This document shows positions 49,227-60,409 of a DNA stretch of 64,000 nt, piece after piece. The notes under the pieces were generated by a model. The model ran no database searches, was not told the origin of the DNA, and saw only the letters and a program-made list of their open reading frames with translations. Source of the stretch: Morganella morganii (GTDB lineage Bacteria; Pseudomonadota; Gammaproteobacteria; Enterobacterales; Enterobacteriaceae); NCBI RefSeq assembly GCF_019402645.1, contig NZ_VKKS01000001.1:3081787-3145786 (forward strand). Direction: 5' to 3'. A program made the translations under genes and the position numbers. The stretch's first letter is position 1; every line of letters begins with the position of its first letter.

Positions 49227-49785
49227 GACAAATTATCGTAATTCTATCCGCAGCGTGCAATGGCTGACGCTCCTCGCTGACCGTTATATTGAACGCCTCG
49301 GCGGTGAAGCCCATGTCCGTAAAATATTATCTGCTGACCCGGAGATTACCCTGAGCCGTTACCCCGGCAGGCTGATGATTCAGGCCGGTGACTATCCGGA
49401 TCTCACCCCCGGCACACCGCCGGAAAGTTATTACCGGATTAATGAACTTATCCGGCCCATCCGCTATGTCATTAAAGAAGATGATTCTTTACATTTTCTC
49501 GGGGAAGGCCATTTTACGGATGTTACCAGTAAACAGTGGTATGAGCGTTATGATCGCGGTCCGATGGTTGTCTCTCCGTTGTATGCGGGCGAACCGGCAC
49601 GGGTTGACGGTTACTGGACAACCAAAGGCCGCGAGAATGTGGAGACCATTTTTCTTCAGGGCACACCGGCCATTGATATTGAGGGCAATCCGCCCGGCCG
49701 GACTGAGTGGAGGCTTATCCGCGAAATTCCGCATGATGATGAACGGGATCTGACCCTGCTGGAGCAAAAACTCAATGGCCGGTAA
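49219..49785 (+). pseudogene. Fragment of a type VI immunity protein (DUF3396-like, C-terminal part)
   Basis: 188 residues counted from the ATG at 49219, inside the hcp relic. The region VQWLTLLADRYIERLGGEAH, then LMIQAGDYPDL and YYRINELIRPIR, matches my memory of the C-terminal half of DUF3396/TsiV3-type immunity proteins, which neutralise muramidase-like effectors. The N-terminal half of that family is missing. A ~75-residue tail of unknown origin follows. It was probably fused to the hcp start by one deletion. It could still be translated from 49219, but function is doubtful. Confidence 0.55.
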
Positions 49786-50041
49786 ACCGGTTATCTGCCT
49801 CGGTGATATGACTGACCACGGCGGCGTGGTCATCTCCGCCCCGGATAATTACACCATCAACGGCCGGCCGGTGGCTACCGAAGGGGACTCAGTCTCCTGT
49901 CCGAAATGCAAAGGTGTCTTTCAGATTGCTTCCGGTTCTTCACTCATGGCCTTTCAGGGCAAAAAAATTGCCCTGGAGGGCATGAAAACCACCTGTGGAG
50001 CCACACTGATTGCATCGCAGTCATTAATGACATCTGAGTAA
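49775..50041 (+). CDS. PAAR-domain protein
   Basis: 88 residues forming one complete PAAR domain: MAGKPVICLGDMTDHGG, then a middle strand with VISAPDNYTINGRPVATEGD, and CPKC plus the later CGAT as metal-binding Cys. PAAR proteins cap the VgrG spike of type VI systems and carry effectors. There is no effector extension, so this is a stand-alone tip. It overlaps the preceding immunity fragment by 11 bp. It is the only complete type VI gene in the block. Confidence 0.85.
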   Translation: MAGKPVICLGDMTDHGGVVISAPDNYTINGRPVATEGDSVSCPKCKGVFQIASGSSLMAFQGKKIALEGMKTTCGATLIASQSLMTSE

Positions 50042-50094
50042 CGGTTTTTATCGTTCCGGCAGAATGGCATTATCCGTCAATCACAGGAAGAATA

Positions 50095-50451
50095 ATGACT
50101 GAACAGGAAGCGGAACTGAACGCTATCCGGGAAATCACCGGATTTTTGCTGATAGATGATAAAAAACGGTATTTAACCCGCCTCGGGCTGGTGATGACGT
50201 TTTTCTTTAAAAACGGTTATACCCCGGAGAAAAAAGCCGCCATTCTGCGCTGCTACCGACGCTTCCGTGAGCTGTACGCCGGAAAACTGCGTTTTCATAC
50301 CCATAACCAAAAGGGGATGAAAAAATACTCTGAGGAAAATATTGAAAAACTGGAGCAGTATATTCAGACATCCGGATCAGCCATCCAGGCTGTTAATCAT
50401 GGTGCGGGCATTGATCACCAACTGCCGTGCCTGCTCTTCCCGCCGCTGTAA
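50095..50451 (+). pseudogene. Fragment of a type VI immunity protein (DUF3396-like, N-terminal part)
   Basis: 118 residues as an open frame. Residues ~1-92 (LTRLGLVMTFFFKNGYTPEK, then CYRRFRELYAGKLRFHTH) resemble the N-terminal part of the same DUF3396/TsiV3-type family whose C-terminal part precedes the PAAR gene. From about 50372 the frame reads antisense through the 3' end of the intact murR gene, so the true protein is cut there. A good GGAAGAATAATG start is present. Confidence 0.55.
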
Positions 50452-51237
50452 CAGCGCCATAAACAGTAAATCCGTCACCGTATTCTGCGCCGTCCGCGAG
50501 GAGATGGACGAACTGCGCCACTCGTTTTCCTCCGCGACCGTTTCCAGCACATAATCCGCCATTTTTGCCAGCGGCGACTGACGGTTCCCGGTAATGGCAA
50601 TCAGCGTGGCATTCTGCTTTTTCGCGGTGGCCGCAGTGACCAGCATGTCCTTGCGTTTACCGCTGAATGACAGCACCACCAGCACATCTTTTCCGGTCAG
50701 TGTCTGCGAAAAAGCAATCTGGATATGGTGATCTGCCTCAGCCAGTGTCATCAGCCCGATTTTCTGGAGCTTATACGCCAGGTCTTTCGCCGTCAGCCCG
50801 GAGCCGCCGATACCGGCGACCTGAATACAGCGGGCGTTATCCAGACACGCGACAATCTCTGTCATCTGCTCAAAATCGAGCCGCCGTGTGGTTTCCGTGA
50901 TGGAATTCTGTTTTTCCTGTGCCAGTTTTTGTGCGATCACCATCAGCGGATCCCGGGCTTCTATCCGGTTGTGCAGCGCCTGCTGTTGGTTGGCAGCCAG
51001 CACCCGGTTACGGCCGATCTCTTCGCTGATGGCGACTTTCAGTGCCGGAAATCCCTTAAATCCCATTTTCTGACTAAACTTCACAATAGCGGACTGACTC
51101 ACGCCTACCCGCTCTGCCAGTACCTGAGAGGAGAGTGTTACCGTCTCTTCCGGCTGCGCCAGGATAAAATCAGCAATATGCTGCTGATTGGTCGCCAGCT
51201 CTGCTTTTGCCCAGCTGATTTTTGTCAGGATCGCCAT
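50377..51237 (-). CDS. murR: HTH-type regulator MurR (RpiR family)
   Basis: 286 residues. The N-terminal helix-turn-helix includes LAERVGVSQSAIVKFSQKMG (about 43-62). The C-terminal SIS domain (about 120-260) contains GIGGSGLTAKDLAYKL and EWRSSSISSRTAQNTVTDLL, the latter nearly the same as E. coli MurR. It represses murQP until MurNAc 6-phosphate binds. It is divergent from murQ. The C-terminus is complete, so the junction with the broken immunity gene lies just after its stop. Confidence 0.92.
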   Translation of the reverse strand: MAILTKISWAKAELATNQQHIADFILAQPEETVTLSSQVLAERVGVSQSAIVKFSQKMGFKGFPALKVAISEEIGRNRVLAANQQQALHNRIEARDPLMVIAQKLAQEKQNSITETTRRLDFEQMTEIVACLDNARCIQVAGIGGSGLTAKDLAYKLQKIGLMTLAEADHHIQIAFSQTLTGKDVLVVLSFSGKRKDMLVTAATAKKQNATLIAITGNRQSPLAKMADYVLETVAEENEWRSSSISSRTAQNTVTDLLFMALLQRREEQARQLVINARTMINSLDG

Positions 51238-51500
51238 GTATGTCTGTTTTCCTTATCCGGATAATAAAAATGGAATAAATTATTTTAAAACTAATGACGA
51301 ATTATTCCTGATAAATAACGTATCTGATAAACAAAAAATACACTTATATTCAATAGAATAATGAAAATTAAAGATGAGGATATGTGAAAATATTCCTGCT
51401 ATACCATCATAGTTGAATAGATTGCTCTGTGATAACTCTCACACAAAAAGAATATTTAATTCTCTAGCATGCTGATTATATCTTATACAAAGGATCACGC
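51238..51500. promoter_or_regulatory. murR-murQ divergent control region
   Basis: A 263-bp A/T-rich spacer that must hold the promoters for both genes and the MurR operator. A good CRP site is listed separately. I could not identify the MurR inverted repeat with confidence. Confidence 0.6.
51428..51443 (+). promoter_or_regulatory. CRP site upstream of murQP
   Basis: TGTGA-N6-TCACA, the exact core consensus (51428-51432 and 51439-51443). TAGCAT (51465-51470) would be the -10, placing the CRP centre near -41.5, a class II activator position. murQP is therefore likely catabolite-controlled. Confidence 0.8.
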
Positions 51501-52412
51501 ATGAAAATTGACTTAACCTCAATGATTACCGAGAGCCGCAATCCGGCCAGCGCGGACATCGACAGCCTGCCGACATTGGATATGCTGCGGGTTATCAACC
51601 GCGAAGACCAGACCGTTGCCCCTGCTGTGGAAAAGACCCTGCCGCAGGTGGCACAGGTAGTGGACGCGGTGGCACAGGCATTCCGCTGCGGCGGGCGACT
51701 GATTTATATGGGTGCGGGCACCTCCGGCCGCCTCGGGATACTGGATGCCAGCGAATGTCCGCCGACGTTCGGCACGCCGGCAGAACAGGTGGTCGGCCTG
51801 ATTGCCGGTGGTCATAAAGCTATCCTGAAAGCCGTTGAAAATGCGGAAGATAACCGGGAACTGGCTGTGAGTGATCTGAAAGCCCTGAATTTCAGTGAAA
51901 AAGATGTGTTAGTCGGGATAGCCGCCAGCGGCCGCACCCCTTACGTGCTGGGCGGTATGGAATACGCCCTGTCTCTCGGCGCAACGGTTGCCGCCGTCAG
52001 TTGCAACCCGGACAGTGAAATGAGTCGTCTGGCCGCTATCGCCATTACACCGGTGGTCGGCCCGGAAGTAATCACCGGCTCCTCCCGCATGAAAGCCGGA
52101 ACTGCCCAGAAACTGATACTCAATATGATCACCACCGGGGCGATGATCCGCTCGGGGAAAGTGTACGGCAACCTGATGGCAGACGTGGAAGCAACCAACG
52201 CCAAACTGGTTGAGCGGCAGAAACGTATTGTGATGGCCGCAACGGAATGTGACAGAGCGACCGCAGAACAGGCCCTTGCCGCCTGTGACGGACACTGCAA
52301 AACAGCCATCGTGATGATCCTGGCACAGCTGAGTGCCGGTGACGCCAAAGCCCTGCTGGCACAACATCAGGGGTTTATCCGTGACGCGCTGACCGGCACG
52401 GCACACTCTTAA
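51501..52412 (+). CDS. murQ: N-acetylmuramic acid 6-phosphate etherase
   Basis: 303 residues. MurQ cleaves the lactyl ether of MurNAc 6-phosphate to give GlcNAc 6-phosphate and D-lactate. Signature segments are [27 protein letters not shown], and [18 protein letters not shown] in the SIS domain. The start has AAGGATCACGC upstream. murP follows by 15 bp. Confidence 0.97.
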   Translation: MKIDLTSMITESRNPASADIDSLPTLDMLRVINREDQTVAPAVEKTLPQVAQVVDAVAQAFRCGGRLIYMGAGTSGRLGILDASECPPTFGTPAEQVVGLIAGGHKAILKAVENAEDNRELAVSDLKALNFSEKDVLVGIAASGRTPYVLGGMEYALSLGATVAAVSCNPDSEMSRLAAIAITPVVGPEVITGSSRMKAGTAQKLILNMITTGAMIRSGKVYGNLMADVEATNAKLVERQKRIVMAATECDRATAEQALAACDGHCKTAIVMILAQLSAGDAKALLAQHQGFIRDALTGTAHS

Positions 52413-52427
52413 CACAAGGTAATCACC

Positions 52428-53873
52428 ATGGCCAAAATCAGTCAGTCAACCATCATACAGATTCTGGATGCCATCGGCGGTCCGGGTAACGTGGCGCACA
52501 GCGGAAACTGTATGACCCGCCTGCGTCTGACACTGAACAACACACAACTGGCAGATAAAATCGCTATCAAAAAAATTGAGGGCGTGCTGGGAGTGATTGA
52601 AAGTGACGAGCAATTCCAGATTGTGCTGGGGCCGGGAAAAGCACAAACCGCCGCAGAGCTGATGCAGAAACACCTGGATGAGTATATCCCCGGCAGTGAA
52701 CCGGACAGCCGCAGCCTGAAAGAAATTGCCGCTGATCAGAAACTGCACCTGAAAGAGAAACAAACGAACCCGGTACAGCGTTTTCTCGCCAAATTCGCCA
52801 CTATTTTTACCCCGCTCATTCCGGGATTTATCGGCGTTGGTCTGCTGCTCGGGTTTGCCACATTGTTTGAGTCGCTCTGGATCACCGGTAATCCGTCCCC
52901 GAACGGCACACTGGTTGAAGTACTCGGTTACATGAAGGTCTTCGGTAAAGGCCTGTTTACCTTTATGGGGATCCTGATTGGCTATAACGCACAGAAAGCC
53001 TTCGGCGGATCCGGCGTCAACGGTGCGATCATCGCCGCGCTGTTTATCCTCGGTTATGATCCGCAGGCGACCAAAGGTTTCTACTCCGGTATGGAAACCT
53101 TTTTCGGCCACGGTATTGACCCGCGCGGTAATATCATCGGTATTCTGATCGCCACCATCACCGGCGCATGGGTGGAACGGCAGGTACGGCGTTTTATCCC
53201 GGCGAACCTGGATATCATTCTGACATCCGCTGTCACACTGCTGATTATGGGCGCACTGACCTTCGTTGTAATTATGCCGATCGGCGTCTGGCTGTTTGAC
53301 GGCATGTCCTGGCTGTTTATGCACCTCAACGCCAATCCGTTCGGCGCGGCTGTTCTTGCCGGTCTGTTCCTGATCGCCGTAATGTTTGGTATCCACCAGG
53401 GCTTTATCCCGGTGTATACCGCGCTGGTCGGCACTCAGGGTTTTAACTCCCTGTTTCCGATCCTCGCCATGGCAGGCGCCGGTCAGGTCGGGGCTGCACT
53501 GGCGTTGTATGTCCGTGCAAAAAAAGACTCTGTTCTGCGTAATCAGATCCGTGGTGCGATTATCCCCGGTTTTCTCGGGATCGGCGAACCCCTGATCTAC
53601 GGCGTGACACTGCCGCGTGTGAAGCCGTTTATCACCGCCTGTTTCGGCGGGGCGGCGGGCGGCTTCTTTATCGGGCTTGTTGCCTGGTTCGGCTATCCCG
53701 TCGGGCTGAATACTGTTTTCGGACCGTCAGGAATTATCGCCATTCCGGTCATGACATCCGACAGCGGTATTTTCACCGGGATGGCGGTCTATACCGGCGG
53801 GTTACTCGTCGCCTATCTGGCCGGATTCCTGTTTACTCTGCTGTTCGGCAGTAAGAATGTGGATTTAAGCTGA
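52428..53873 (+). CDS. murP: PTS system N-acetylmuramic acid transporter subunit EIIBC
   Basis: 481 residues. The N-terminal EIIB domain has the phospho-acceptor Cys28 in [11 protein letters not shown]. The EIIC membrane domain starts near residue 125 ([15 protein letters not shown]) and contains the sugar-binding [12 protein letters not shown]. No EIIA domain is present, so it uses the glucose EIIA as in E. coli. With murQ it takes up and opens MurNAc from peptidoglycan. Confidence 0.95.
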   Translation: MAKISQSTIIQILDAIGGPGNVAHSGNCMTRLRLTLNNTQLADKIAIKKIEGVLGVIESDEQFQIVLGPGKAQTAAELMQKHLDEYIPGSEPDSRSLKEIAADQKLHLKEKQTNPVQRFLAKFATIFTPLIPGFIGVGLLLGFATLFESLWITGNPSPNGTLVEVLGYMKVFGKGLFTFMGILIGYNAQKAFGGSGVNGAIIAALFILGYDPQATKGFYSGMETFFGHGIDPRGNIIGILIATITGAWVERQVRRFIPANLDIILTSAVTLLIMGALTFVVIMPIGVWLFDGMSWLFMHLNANPFGAAVLAGLFLIAVMFGIHQGFIPVYTALVGTQGFNSLFPILAMAGAGQVGAALALYVRAKKDSVLRNQIRGAIIPGFLGIGEPLIYGVTLPRVKPFITACFGGAAGGFFIGLVAWFGYPVGLNTVFGPSGIIAIPVMTSDSGIFTGMAVYTGGLLVAYLAGFLFTLLFGSKNVDLS

Positions 53874-53889
53874 TTCGTGGTATAGCGGC

Positions 53890-53920
53890 AAAAAAACAGA
53901 CCGCAATGCGGTCTGTTTTT
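53890..53920 (+). terminator. Terminator of murQP
   Basis: AAACAGACCGC pairs with GCGGTCTGTTT around a three-base loop and is followed by TT, 17 bp after the murP stop. The A-rich upstream arm lets it also stop the convergent exporter gene. Confidence 0.9.
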
Positions 53921-53962
53921 CATTCAGCTTCTGTTTTTGTTCCGCAGGTTATATTATGTCAG

Positions 53963-54565
53963 CTATTCAAGCCAGATGAGCGGCACACAGGCGGCGGTGA
54001 GTAACCCCATCACAATATTGAAGGTGAACCAGGCATTGCGGCTGCGCAGAAAACGGCCGATAAAGGTACCGAATCCGATCCAGATAAGCCCGGCAACCAG
54101 ATTCACTGAGACCATCACGATACTCATCACTCCGACAGACAGCATATAGGCATCGCCGCTCAGGCTGTAACTGCTGACCGCCCCCAACCCCATCAGCCAG
54201 GCTTTGGGATTGATAAACTGCAACAGCGCGCCCTGATACCAGGTGATGGCCTTAGTGACCTGCGGTTCATTAAGAGACTGATAAGGCGCAGTAGCCAGTT
54301 TTTTGGCAAGCCACAGAAGGTAAAGACTGCCCGCAATTTTCATAGCAGTATGCAATTTGGGATAAATCAGTAAAATAGCCGCAACACCAAAGGCTGAAAG
54401 ATATAATACTGTCTGCATGCCGAGCATAATACCGGCCATCAGCACCAGTGTGCGGCGGAAACCGTATTGCGCCCCGGAGGCGGTCAGTAACAGGTTATTA
54501 GGCCCGGGCGTGACTGCCGCGATAAACATAAAGACAAAAAGAGAGATAAAAAGGTGTGCAGTCAT
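53963..54565 (-). CDS. LysE family amino-acid exporter
   Basis: A ~200-residue membrane protein with six helices. The N-terminal MTAHLFISLFVFMFIAAVTP, then PGPNNLLLTASGAQYG motif is typical of the LysE/RhtB family. I place the start at 54565; the frame to 54622 adds a polar stretch without family similarity, though neither start has a strong ribosome site. The exported compound is unknown. It lies between murP and yheT and is not part of the core neighbourhood. Confidence 0.85.
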   Translation of the reverse strand: MTAHLFISLFVFMFIAAVTPGPNNLLLTASGAQYGFRRTLVLMAGIMLGMQTVLYLSAFGVAAILLIYPKLHTAMKIAGSLYLLWLAKKLATAPYQSLNEPQVTKAITWYQGALLQFINPKAWLMGLGAVSSYSLSGDAYMLSVGVMSIVMVSVNLVAGLIWIGFGTFIGRFLRSRNAWFTFNIVMGLLTAACVPLIWLE

Positions 54566-54657
54566 GGGGAATCCGGCAACGTGGTCATTTTCTTCCCGGA
54601 AAATTACCAGTATGTTTTTCATTAAACAAGAGATGTTTTTTCATTACGAATCTAACT

Positions 54658-55644
54658 ATGTCTAGTCATTTTCAACCGATTTCCTGGGCAACCAACCCGC
54701 ACCTGCAAACGTTGCTGCCCCGGATTTTCCGCCGGAAACCGACGATAAAGCCATTCTGGCAGCGTCTGACGCTGCCGGATGATGATTTTATTGATCTTGC
54801 ATGGAGCGAAGACCCCGATACCGCACGCCATAAACCACGGCTGGTTATCTTTCACGGGCTGGAAGGCAGTTTCCGCAGCCCTTATGCTCACGGTATCCTG
54901 GCTGCTGCGGCCCGTCAGGGCTGGCTGGGTGTTGTCATGCATTTTCGCGGATGCAGCGGCGAGCCTAACCGTTCAAAACGGATTTACCACTCCGGTGAAA
55001 CCGAAGATGCCCGTTACCTCCTGAACTGGTTACAGGATACCTACGGTAAAGTCCCGACCGGCGCAGTCGGTTATTCACTCGGCGGCAATATGCTGGCCTG
55101 TTATCTCGCCGAAGAGGGGGAAAATGCCGCAGTGGATGCCGGTATCGTGGTTTCCGCCCCGCTGATGCTGGAACCGTGTTCTTTCAAAATGGAAAAAGGC
55201 TTTTCCCGTTTTTATCAGTGGTATCTGCTTAAAGGTCTGAAACGTAATGCCACCCGCAAGCTGGTACGCTATCCGAACTCGCTGCCGACAAACCTGCTGC
55301 ATATCCGCGCGATTAAACGGATCCGGGAATTTGATGACATTATCACCTCGCGGATCCACGGATTCCGGGATGCCTCGGATTATTACCGCCGGTGCAGCGC
55401 TCTGCCAAAACTCCCCGCTGTACGTAAGCCGATGCTGATCATCCACGCCAAAGATGATCCCTTTATGGCGCAGGAAGTGGTGCCGGATCTGTCACAACTG
55501 CCACCGTGTGTGGAATATCAGATGACCGAACACGGCGGCCATGTCGGCTTTGTGTCCGGCAGCTGGCGCCGCCCGCGTTTATGGCTGGAGGAGCGCATTC
55601 CTGAATGGCTGGCGCCGCATCTGACCGCGAAGGAGACACCATGA
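54658..55644 (+). CDS. yheT: YheT family alpha/beta hydrolase
   Basis: 328 residues from ATG 54658. The alpha/beta-hydrolase core shows [20 protein letters not shown], the nucleophile elbow GYSLGGNML (Ser), the acid Asp in AKDDPFM and the His in EHGGHVGF. It is a predicted carboxylesterase with no proven substrate. yheU overlaps its end by 4 bp. Confidence 0.92.
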   Translation: MSSHFQPISWATNPHLQTLLPRIFRRKPTIKPFWQRLTLPDDDFIDLAWSEDPDTARHKPRLVIFHGLEGSFRSPYAHGILAAAARQGWLGVVMHFRGCSGEPNRSKRIYHSGETEDARYLLNWLQDTYGKVPTGAVGYSLGGNMLACYLAEEGENAAVDAGIVVSAPLMLEPCSFKMEKGFSRFYQWYLLKGLKRNATRKLVRYPNSLPTNLLHIRAIKRIREFDDIITSRIHGFRDASDYYRRCSALPKLPAVRKPMLIIHAKDDPFMAQEVVPDLSQLPPCVEYQMTEHGGHVGFVSGSWRRPRLWLEERIPEWLAPHLTAKETP

Positions 55645-55859
55645 TTATTCCCTGGCAGGATATCGCGCCGGACACACTGTACAGTATCCTGGAAAGTGTG
55701 GTGCTGCGTGAAGGCACCGATTACGGCGAACATGAAAAATCACTCAGTGATAAAGTGGCGGATCTTTACACGCAACTCAAAAACGGCGACATTGTGATTG
55801 TCTGGTCGGAATTACACGAAACACTCAACATCATGCCGTCGGCACAATTCCGCGGCTGA
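55641..55859 (+). CDS. yheU: YheU family protein (UPF0270)
   Basis: A 72-residue acidic protein with the family start [20 protein letters not shown]. The function is unknown. The start at 55641 has AAGGAGACACC upstream and overlaps the yheT stop (ATGA). Confidence 0.9.
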   Translation: MIIPWQDIAPDTLYSILESVVLREGTDYGEHEKSLSDKVADLYTQLKNGDIVIVWSELHETLNIMPSAQFRG

Positions 55860-55880
55860 TTCAGCCGGAGGAAACGCTGC

Positions 55881-56756
55881 ATGTCACAGACACACCCGAT
55901 TATTGCCGTTACCGGCTCCAGCGGAGCCGGTACCACTACCACCAGTCAGGCTTTCCGTAAAATTTTCCAGCAGCTGGATGCGGTTCCGGCCATTATTGAA
56001 GGTGACAGTTTCCACCGTTACACGCGGCCGGAAATGGATGCCGCCATCCGTAAAGCACGCGAACAGGGGCGTCACATCAGCTATTTCGGGCCGGAAGCCA
56101 ACGACTTTGCTCTTCTCGAAAGCACATTCCGCCAGTATAGTGAAAACGGCAGCGGTGAACGCCGCAAGTACCTGCATACCTATGATGAAGCCGTGCCTTA
56201 TAACCAGTTGCCCGGCACCTTCACCCCCCGCGAGGCCCTTCCGGCTGATACCGATGTGCTTTTCTACGAGGGATTGCACGGCGGCGTGGTCACACCGGAG
56301 CATAATATTGCCGGACATGTGGATTTGCTGGTCGGCGTGGTGCCGATAGTCAATCTGGAGTGGATACAGAAGTTAGTCCGTGACACCAACGATCGCGGCC
56401 ATTCGCGGGAAGCCGTGATGGATTCCGTCGTGCGTTCGATGGATGATTACATCCGTTACATCACTCCGCAGTTTTCCCGTACCCACATTAACTTCCAGCG
56501 GGTACCGACGGTTGATACCTCGAACCCGTTCTCGGCCAAATCCATCCCGTCACAGGATGAAAGCTTTACGGTGATCCGCTTCCGCGGCCTGAAAAAAATC
56601 GATTTTCCCTATTTGTTATCCATGCTTCAGGGATCCTTTATTTCCGCCTCAAACACCATTGTCGTCCCCGGCGGAAAATTAGGGCTGGTGATGGAATTAA
56701 TTATGGCACCGCTGGCTGAGCAATTATTACAGGGAAAACAAATAAACAAGCGATAA
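55881..56756 (+). CDS. prkB: Phosphoribulokinase-like protein PrkB
   Basis: 291 residues of the phosphoribulokinase/uridine kinase family. Walker A is VTGSSGAGTTTTSQAF. There is also an IIEGDSFHRYTRPEM segment and a FYEGLHGG acid motif. Without Rubisco its role is unclear; the name reflects sequence only. It lies 21 bp after yheU and ends with a terminator, as in E. coli. Confidence 0.92.
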   Translation: MSQTHPIIAVTGSSGAGTTTTSQAFRKIFQQLDAVPAIIEGDSFHRYTRPEMDAAIRKAREQGRHISYFGPEANDFALLESTFRQYSENGSGERRKYLHTYDEAVPYNQLPGTFTPREALPADTDVLFYEGLHGGVVTPEHNIAGHVDLLVGVVPIVNLEWIQKLVRDTNDRGHSREAVMDSVVRSMDDYIRYITPQFSRTHINFQRVPTVDTSNPFSAKSIPSQDESFTVIRFRGLKKIDFPYLLSMLQGSFISASNTIVVPGGKLGLVMELIMAPLAEQLLQGKQINKR

Positions 56757-56757
56757 A

Positions 56758-56787
56758 AAAACCGGGTAATAATGTATTACCCGGTTT
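56758..56787 (+). terminator. Terminator between prkB and yhfA
   Basis: AAACCGGGTAAT pairs with ATTACCCGGTTT around a short loop, just after the prkB stop. Usable from both sides. Confidence 0.85.
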
Positions 56788-56819
56788 ATGTTCAAAAATA
56801 AAAATAATATTTCAAAAAA

Positions 56820-57227
56820 TTATTCAATATTCTTTACTTCGAAACTGTGTGTAATGTTAACACTTTCGCCTAACATTAATGAAACAGAACAATATTTTTC
56901 TGCTGATAACTGCACGGCACGTCCGACCACGTTTTCGGTCAGATCACGGCCGGTCACAATAAAATGCAGATTAATGTGAGTGAATAAACGTGGCGCGGTT
57001 TCACGACGTTCGGCTGTGAGTTTTACATCACAATCAATGACTTGATTACGGCCTTTTTGCAAAATAGAGACAACATCAATAGCACTGCAGCCGCCGGTTG
57101 CCATCAGTACCATCTCCATCGGGTTCGGGGCTTTTTCACCGGCATTACCATCCATTGTAATCTGGTGTCCTGACGCGGATTCCCCTAAGAAAGTCATGTT
57201 CTCAATCCACTTTACACGCGCTTCCAT
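56820..57227 (-). CDS. yhfA: OsmC family protein YhfA
   Basis: 135 residues from ATG 57227 (MEARVKWIENMTFLGESASG), matching E. coli YhfA; the longer frame to 57257 is not family-like. The OsmC-type core has the conserved Cys in ATGGCSAIDVVSILQKGR and a second in SAEKYCSV, as expected for a thiol peroxidase-like fold. It is divergent from crp. Confidence 0.94.
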   Translation of the reverse strand: MEARVKWIENMTFLGESASGHQITMDGNAGEKAPNPMEMVLMATGGCSAIDVVSILQKGRNQVIDCDVKLTAERRETAPRLFTHINLHFIVTGRDLTENVVGRAVQLSAEKYCSVSLMLGESVNITHSFEVKNIE

Positions 57228-57530
57228 TTTTATACCCTCATCATCAATATAATTCACGACAGACTACCCTTTCATTCACAGGCTGGCAATCTATCTCATA
57301 GTTTATTATGCTGAAGCGAGACAGTGGAAGACAGGACTGTTTTCCTGTGCTAAAAACACGGCAAGGATTTATCTATGGCTAAGATCAATATCTTTCCGTG
57401 AGGATTATTATACTATTTTAATAAACTAACTTGCCGGAAATTCAGCAAGTTAATATGATAAGCTAAGACTTTATATAATTGCAGAGCGTAAACAACGGTT
57501 TGCAATAACTAACAACAGAGGATAACGCGA
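57228..57530. promoter_or_regulatory. yhfA-crp divergent region
   Basis: About 300 bp holding both promoters. In E. coli crp is autoregulated from this region; I did not find a convincing TGTGA-N6-TCACA site here. A/T-rich blocks around 57405-57480 lead to crp. Confidence 0.6.
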
Positions 57531-58163
57531 ATGGTTCTCGGCAAGCCACAAACAGACCCCACGCTTGAATGGTTTTTGTCTCACTGCCATATCCACAAAT
57601 ATCCATCCAAAAGCACACTTATTCATCAGGGCGAAAAGGCAGAAACACTCTACTATATTGTAAAAGGTTCTGTTGCGGTGCTGATCAAAGATGAAGAAGG
57701 TAAAGAAATGATTTTATCCTATCTCAACCAGGGTGATTTCATCGGTGAACTCGGATTATTTGAGGAAGGACAGGAACGTACGGCGTGGGTACGGGCAAAA
57801 AGCGCCTGCGAAGTTGCAGAAATCTCGTACAAAAAGTTCCGCCAGCTTATCCAGGTAAACCCGGATATCCTTATGCGCCTTTCCGCGCAGATGGCAAGCC
57901 GCCTGCAGACCACATCAGAAAAGGTCGGAAATCTTGCATTCCTTGATGTCACAGGCCGCATCGCTCAGACGTTACTGAATCTGGCAAAACAGCCGGATGC
58001 CATGACGCATCCGGACGGCATGCAAATCAAAATCACCCGTCAGGAAATCGGCCAGATTGTGGGTTGTTCCCGCGAAACGGTCGGCCGTATTCTGAAGATG
58101 CTGGAAGATCAGAACCTGATCTCCGCGCACGGTAAAACCATCGTGGTATACGGCACCCGTTAA
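57531..58163 (+). CDS. crp: cAMP receptor protein
   Basis: 210 residues, the global catabolite regulator. The cAMP pocket segment reads [18 protein letters not shown]. The C-terminal helix-turn-helix is [20 protein letters not shown] (about 168-187), and the recognition residues Arg, Glu and Arg are unchanged. It would act on the CRP site found upstream of murQP. Confidence 0.98.
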   Translation: MVLGKPQTDPTLEWFLSHCHIHKYPSKSTLIHQGEKAETLYYIVKGSVAVLIKDEEGKEMILSYLNQGDFIGELGLFEEGQERTAWVRAKSACEVAEISYKKFRQLIQVNPDILMRLSAQMASRLQTTSEKVGNLAFLDVTGRIAQTLLNLAKQPDAMTHPDGMQIKITRQEIGQIVGCSRETVGRILKMLEDQNLISAHGKTIVVYGTR

Positions 58164-58183
58164 TCCGGGCAGTCTCTGCCACT

Positions 58184-58212
58184 AAAAACAGGCGCATTTG
58201 CGCCTGTTTTTT
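58184..58212 (+). terminator. Terminator of crp, convergent with argD
   Basis: AAACAGGCGCA pairs with TGCGCCTGTTT around a short loop and continues TTTTT, 20 bp past the crp stop. Confidence 0.9.
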
Positions 58213-58233
58213 TCTTTTCTGAACCCTGTCGTT

Positions 58234-59460
<1,227 letters not shown>

Positions 59461-59566
59461 TTACCTGATCTACCCACAAGTGAAAATATAATCACCAAAT
59501 ATGAATAAAAAATCAAATTAAAACGACTGAAAAAACAGAGCCGGGGATAAAATAAGCGATAACTGG

Positions 59567-60142
59567 TTAGTATTTCAGGAAATTATTCAGGAGTTCATGT
59601 CCCTGCTCACTGAGAATACTTTCCGGATGGAACTGCACGCCTTCAATCGGCAGGGTTTTATGGCGGATCCCCATGATTTCATCCACATTGCCATCATGCA
59701 GGCTCCATGCGGTGACCTCAAACGAGGCCGGCAGTGTTTCCGGGGCAATCACCAGCGAATGGTAGCGGGTGACTGTCAGCGGACGATTCAGCCCTTTGAA
59801 CACGCCCTGCTGATTATGATGGATTGCTGTGGTTTTGCCGTGCATCACTTTGCGCGCCTTCACCACCTGTGCACCAAACGCCTGACCGATAGCCTGATGC
59901 CCGAGACACACCCCGAGAATCGGGATTTCTCCGGCAAAATGGCTGACCGCATCCAGTGAAATACCAGCTTCTGACGGCGTGCAGGGACCCGGTGAAATCA
60001 CCAGGTGAGATGGCGATAATTGCCCGATATCACTGAGGCTGACGGCATCATTTCGTTTAACCTGTACATCTGCACCTAACTCACAGAAGTATTGGTACAG
60101 GTTATAAGTAAATGAGTCATAATTATCGATAATTAATAGCAT
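59567..60142 (-). CDS. pabA: Aminodeoxychorismate synthase glutamine amidotransferase subunit
   Basis: 191 residues, the glutaminase that supplies ammonia to PabB for p-aminobenzoate and folate. The catalytic Cys is in [11 protein letters not shown] (Cys79), and the His/Glu pair is in VQFHPESIL. It starts [19 protein letters not shown]. The TrpG-type alternative is ruled out by context and by the absence of a fused domain. Confidence 0.95.
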   Translation of the reverse strand: MLLIIDNYDSFTYNLYQYFCELGADVQVKRNDAVSLSDIGQLSPSHLVISPGPCTPSEAGISLDAVSHFAGEIPILGVCLGHQAIGQAFGAQVVKARKVMHGKTTAIHHNQQGVFKGLNRPLTVTRYHSLVIAPETLPASFEVTAWSLHDGNVDEIMGIRHKTLPIEGVQFHPESILSEQGHELLNNFLKY

Positions 60143-60363
60143 GATTATCTATATCCGACTGATATATTTATATTTTTTTATTTTCAAACTGCTGTATCAG
60201 GCACACGTTGACAATACCCTGCAACCCCGGGGATTGCACAGACAGTTTCATGAAGCGGGCTATAATACCACAGCCGGACAGAGAAAATAGCCCGAATGCG
60301 GCATGGTGCCGCAGAGGCAGATATCGTCTTATTCAGACTATCAGGATAGTTTGACATGCTTAC

Positions 60364-60387
60364 GGGGAATATCCGAAAATATTCCCC
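60364..60387. repeat. Hairpin after ppiA
   Basis: GGGGAATAT pairs with ATATTCCCC around six bases. It lies 22 bp beyond the ppiA stop on the minus strand but lacks a T run, so termination is uncertain. Confidence 0.5.
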
Positions 60388-60409
60388 TTAGTCTGCACAA
60401 AAATACGGT

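Noticed and set aside
49041-49400. Hcp truncated by a frameshift
   Set aside because: No frame after ~49215 encodes the remaining Hcp strands, so a deletion explains it better.
50372-50451. The last ~26 codons of the N-terminal immunity fragment as real coding sequence
   Set aside because: They read antisense through the end of the intact murR gene; the family resemblance stops before this point.
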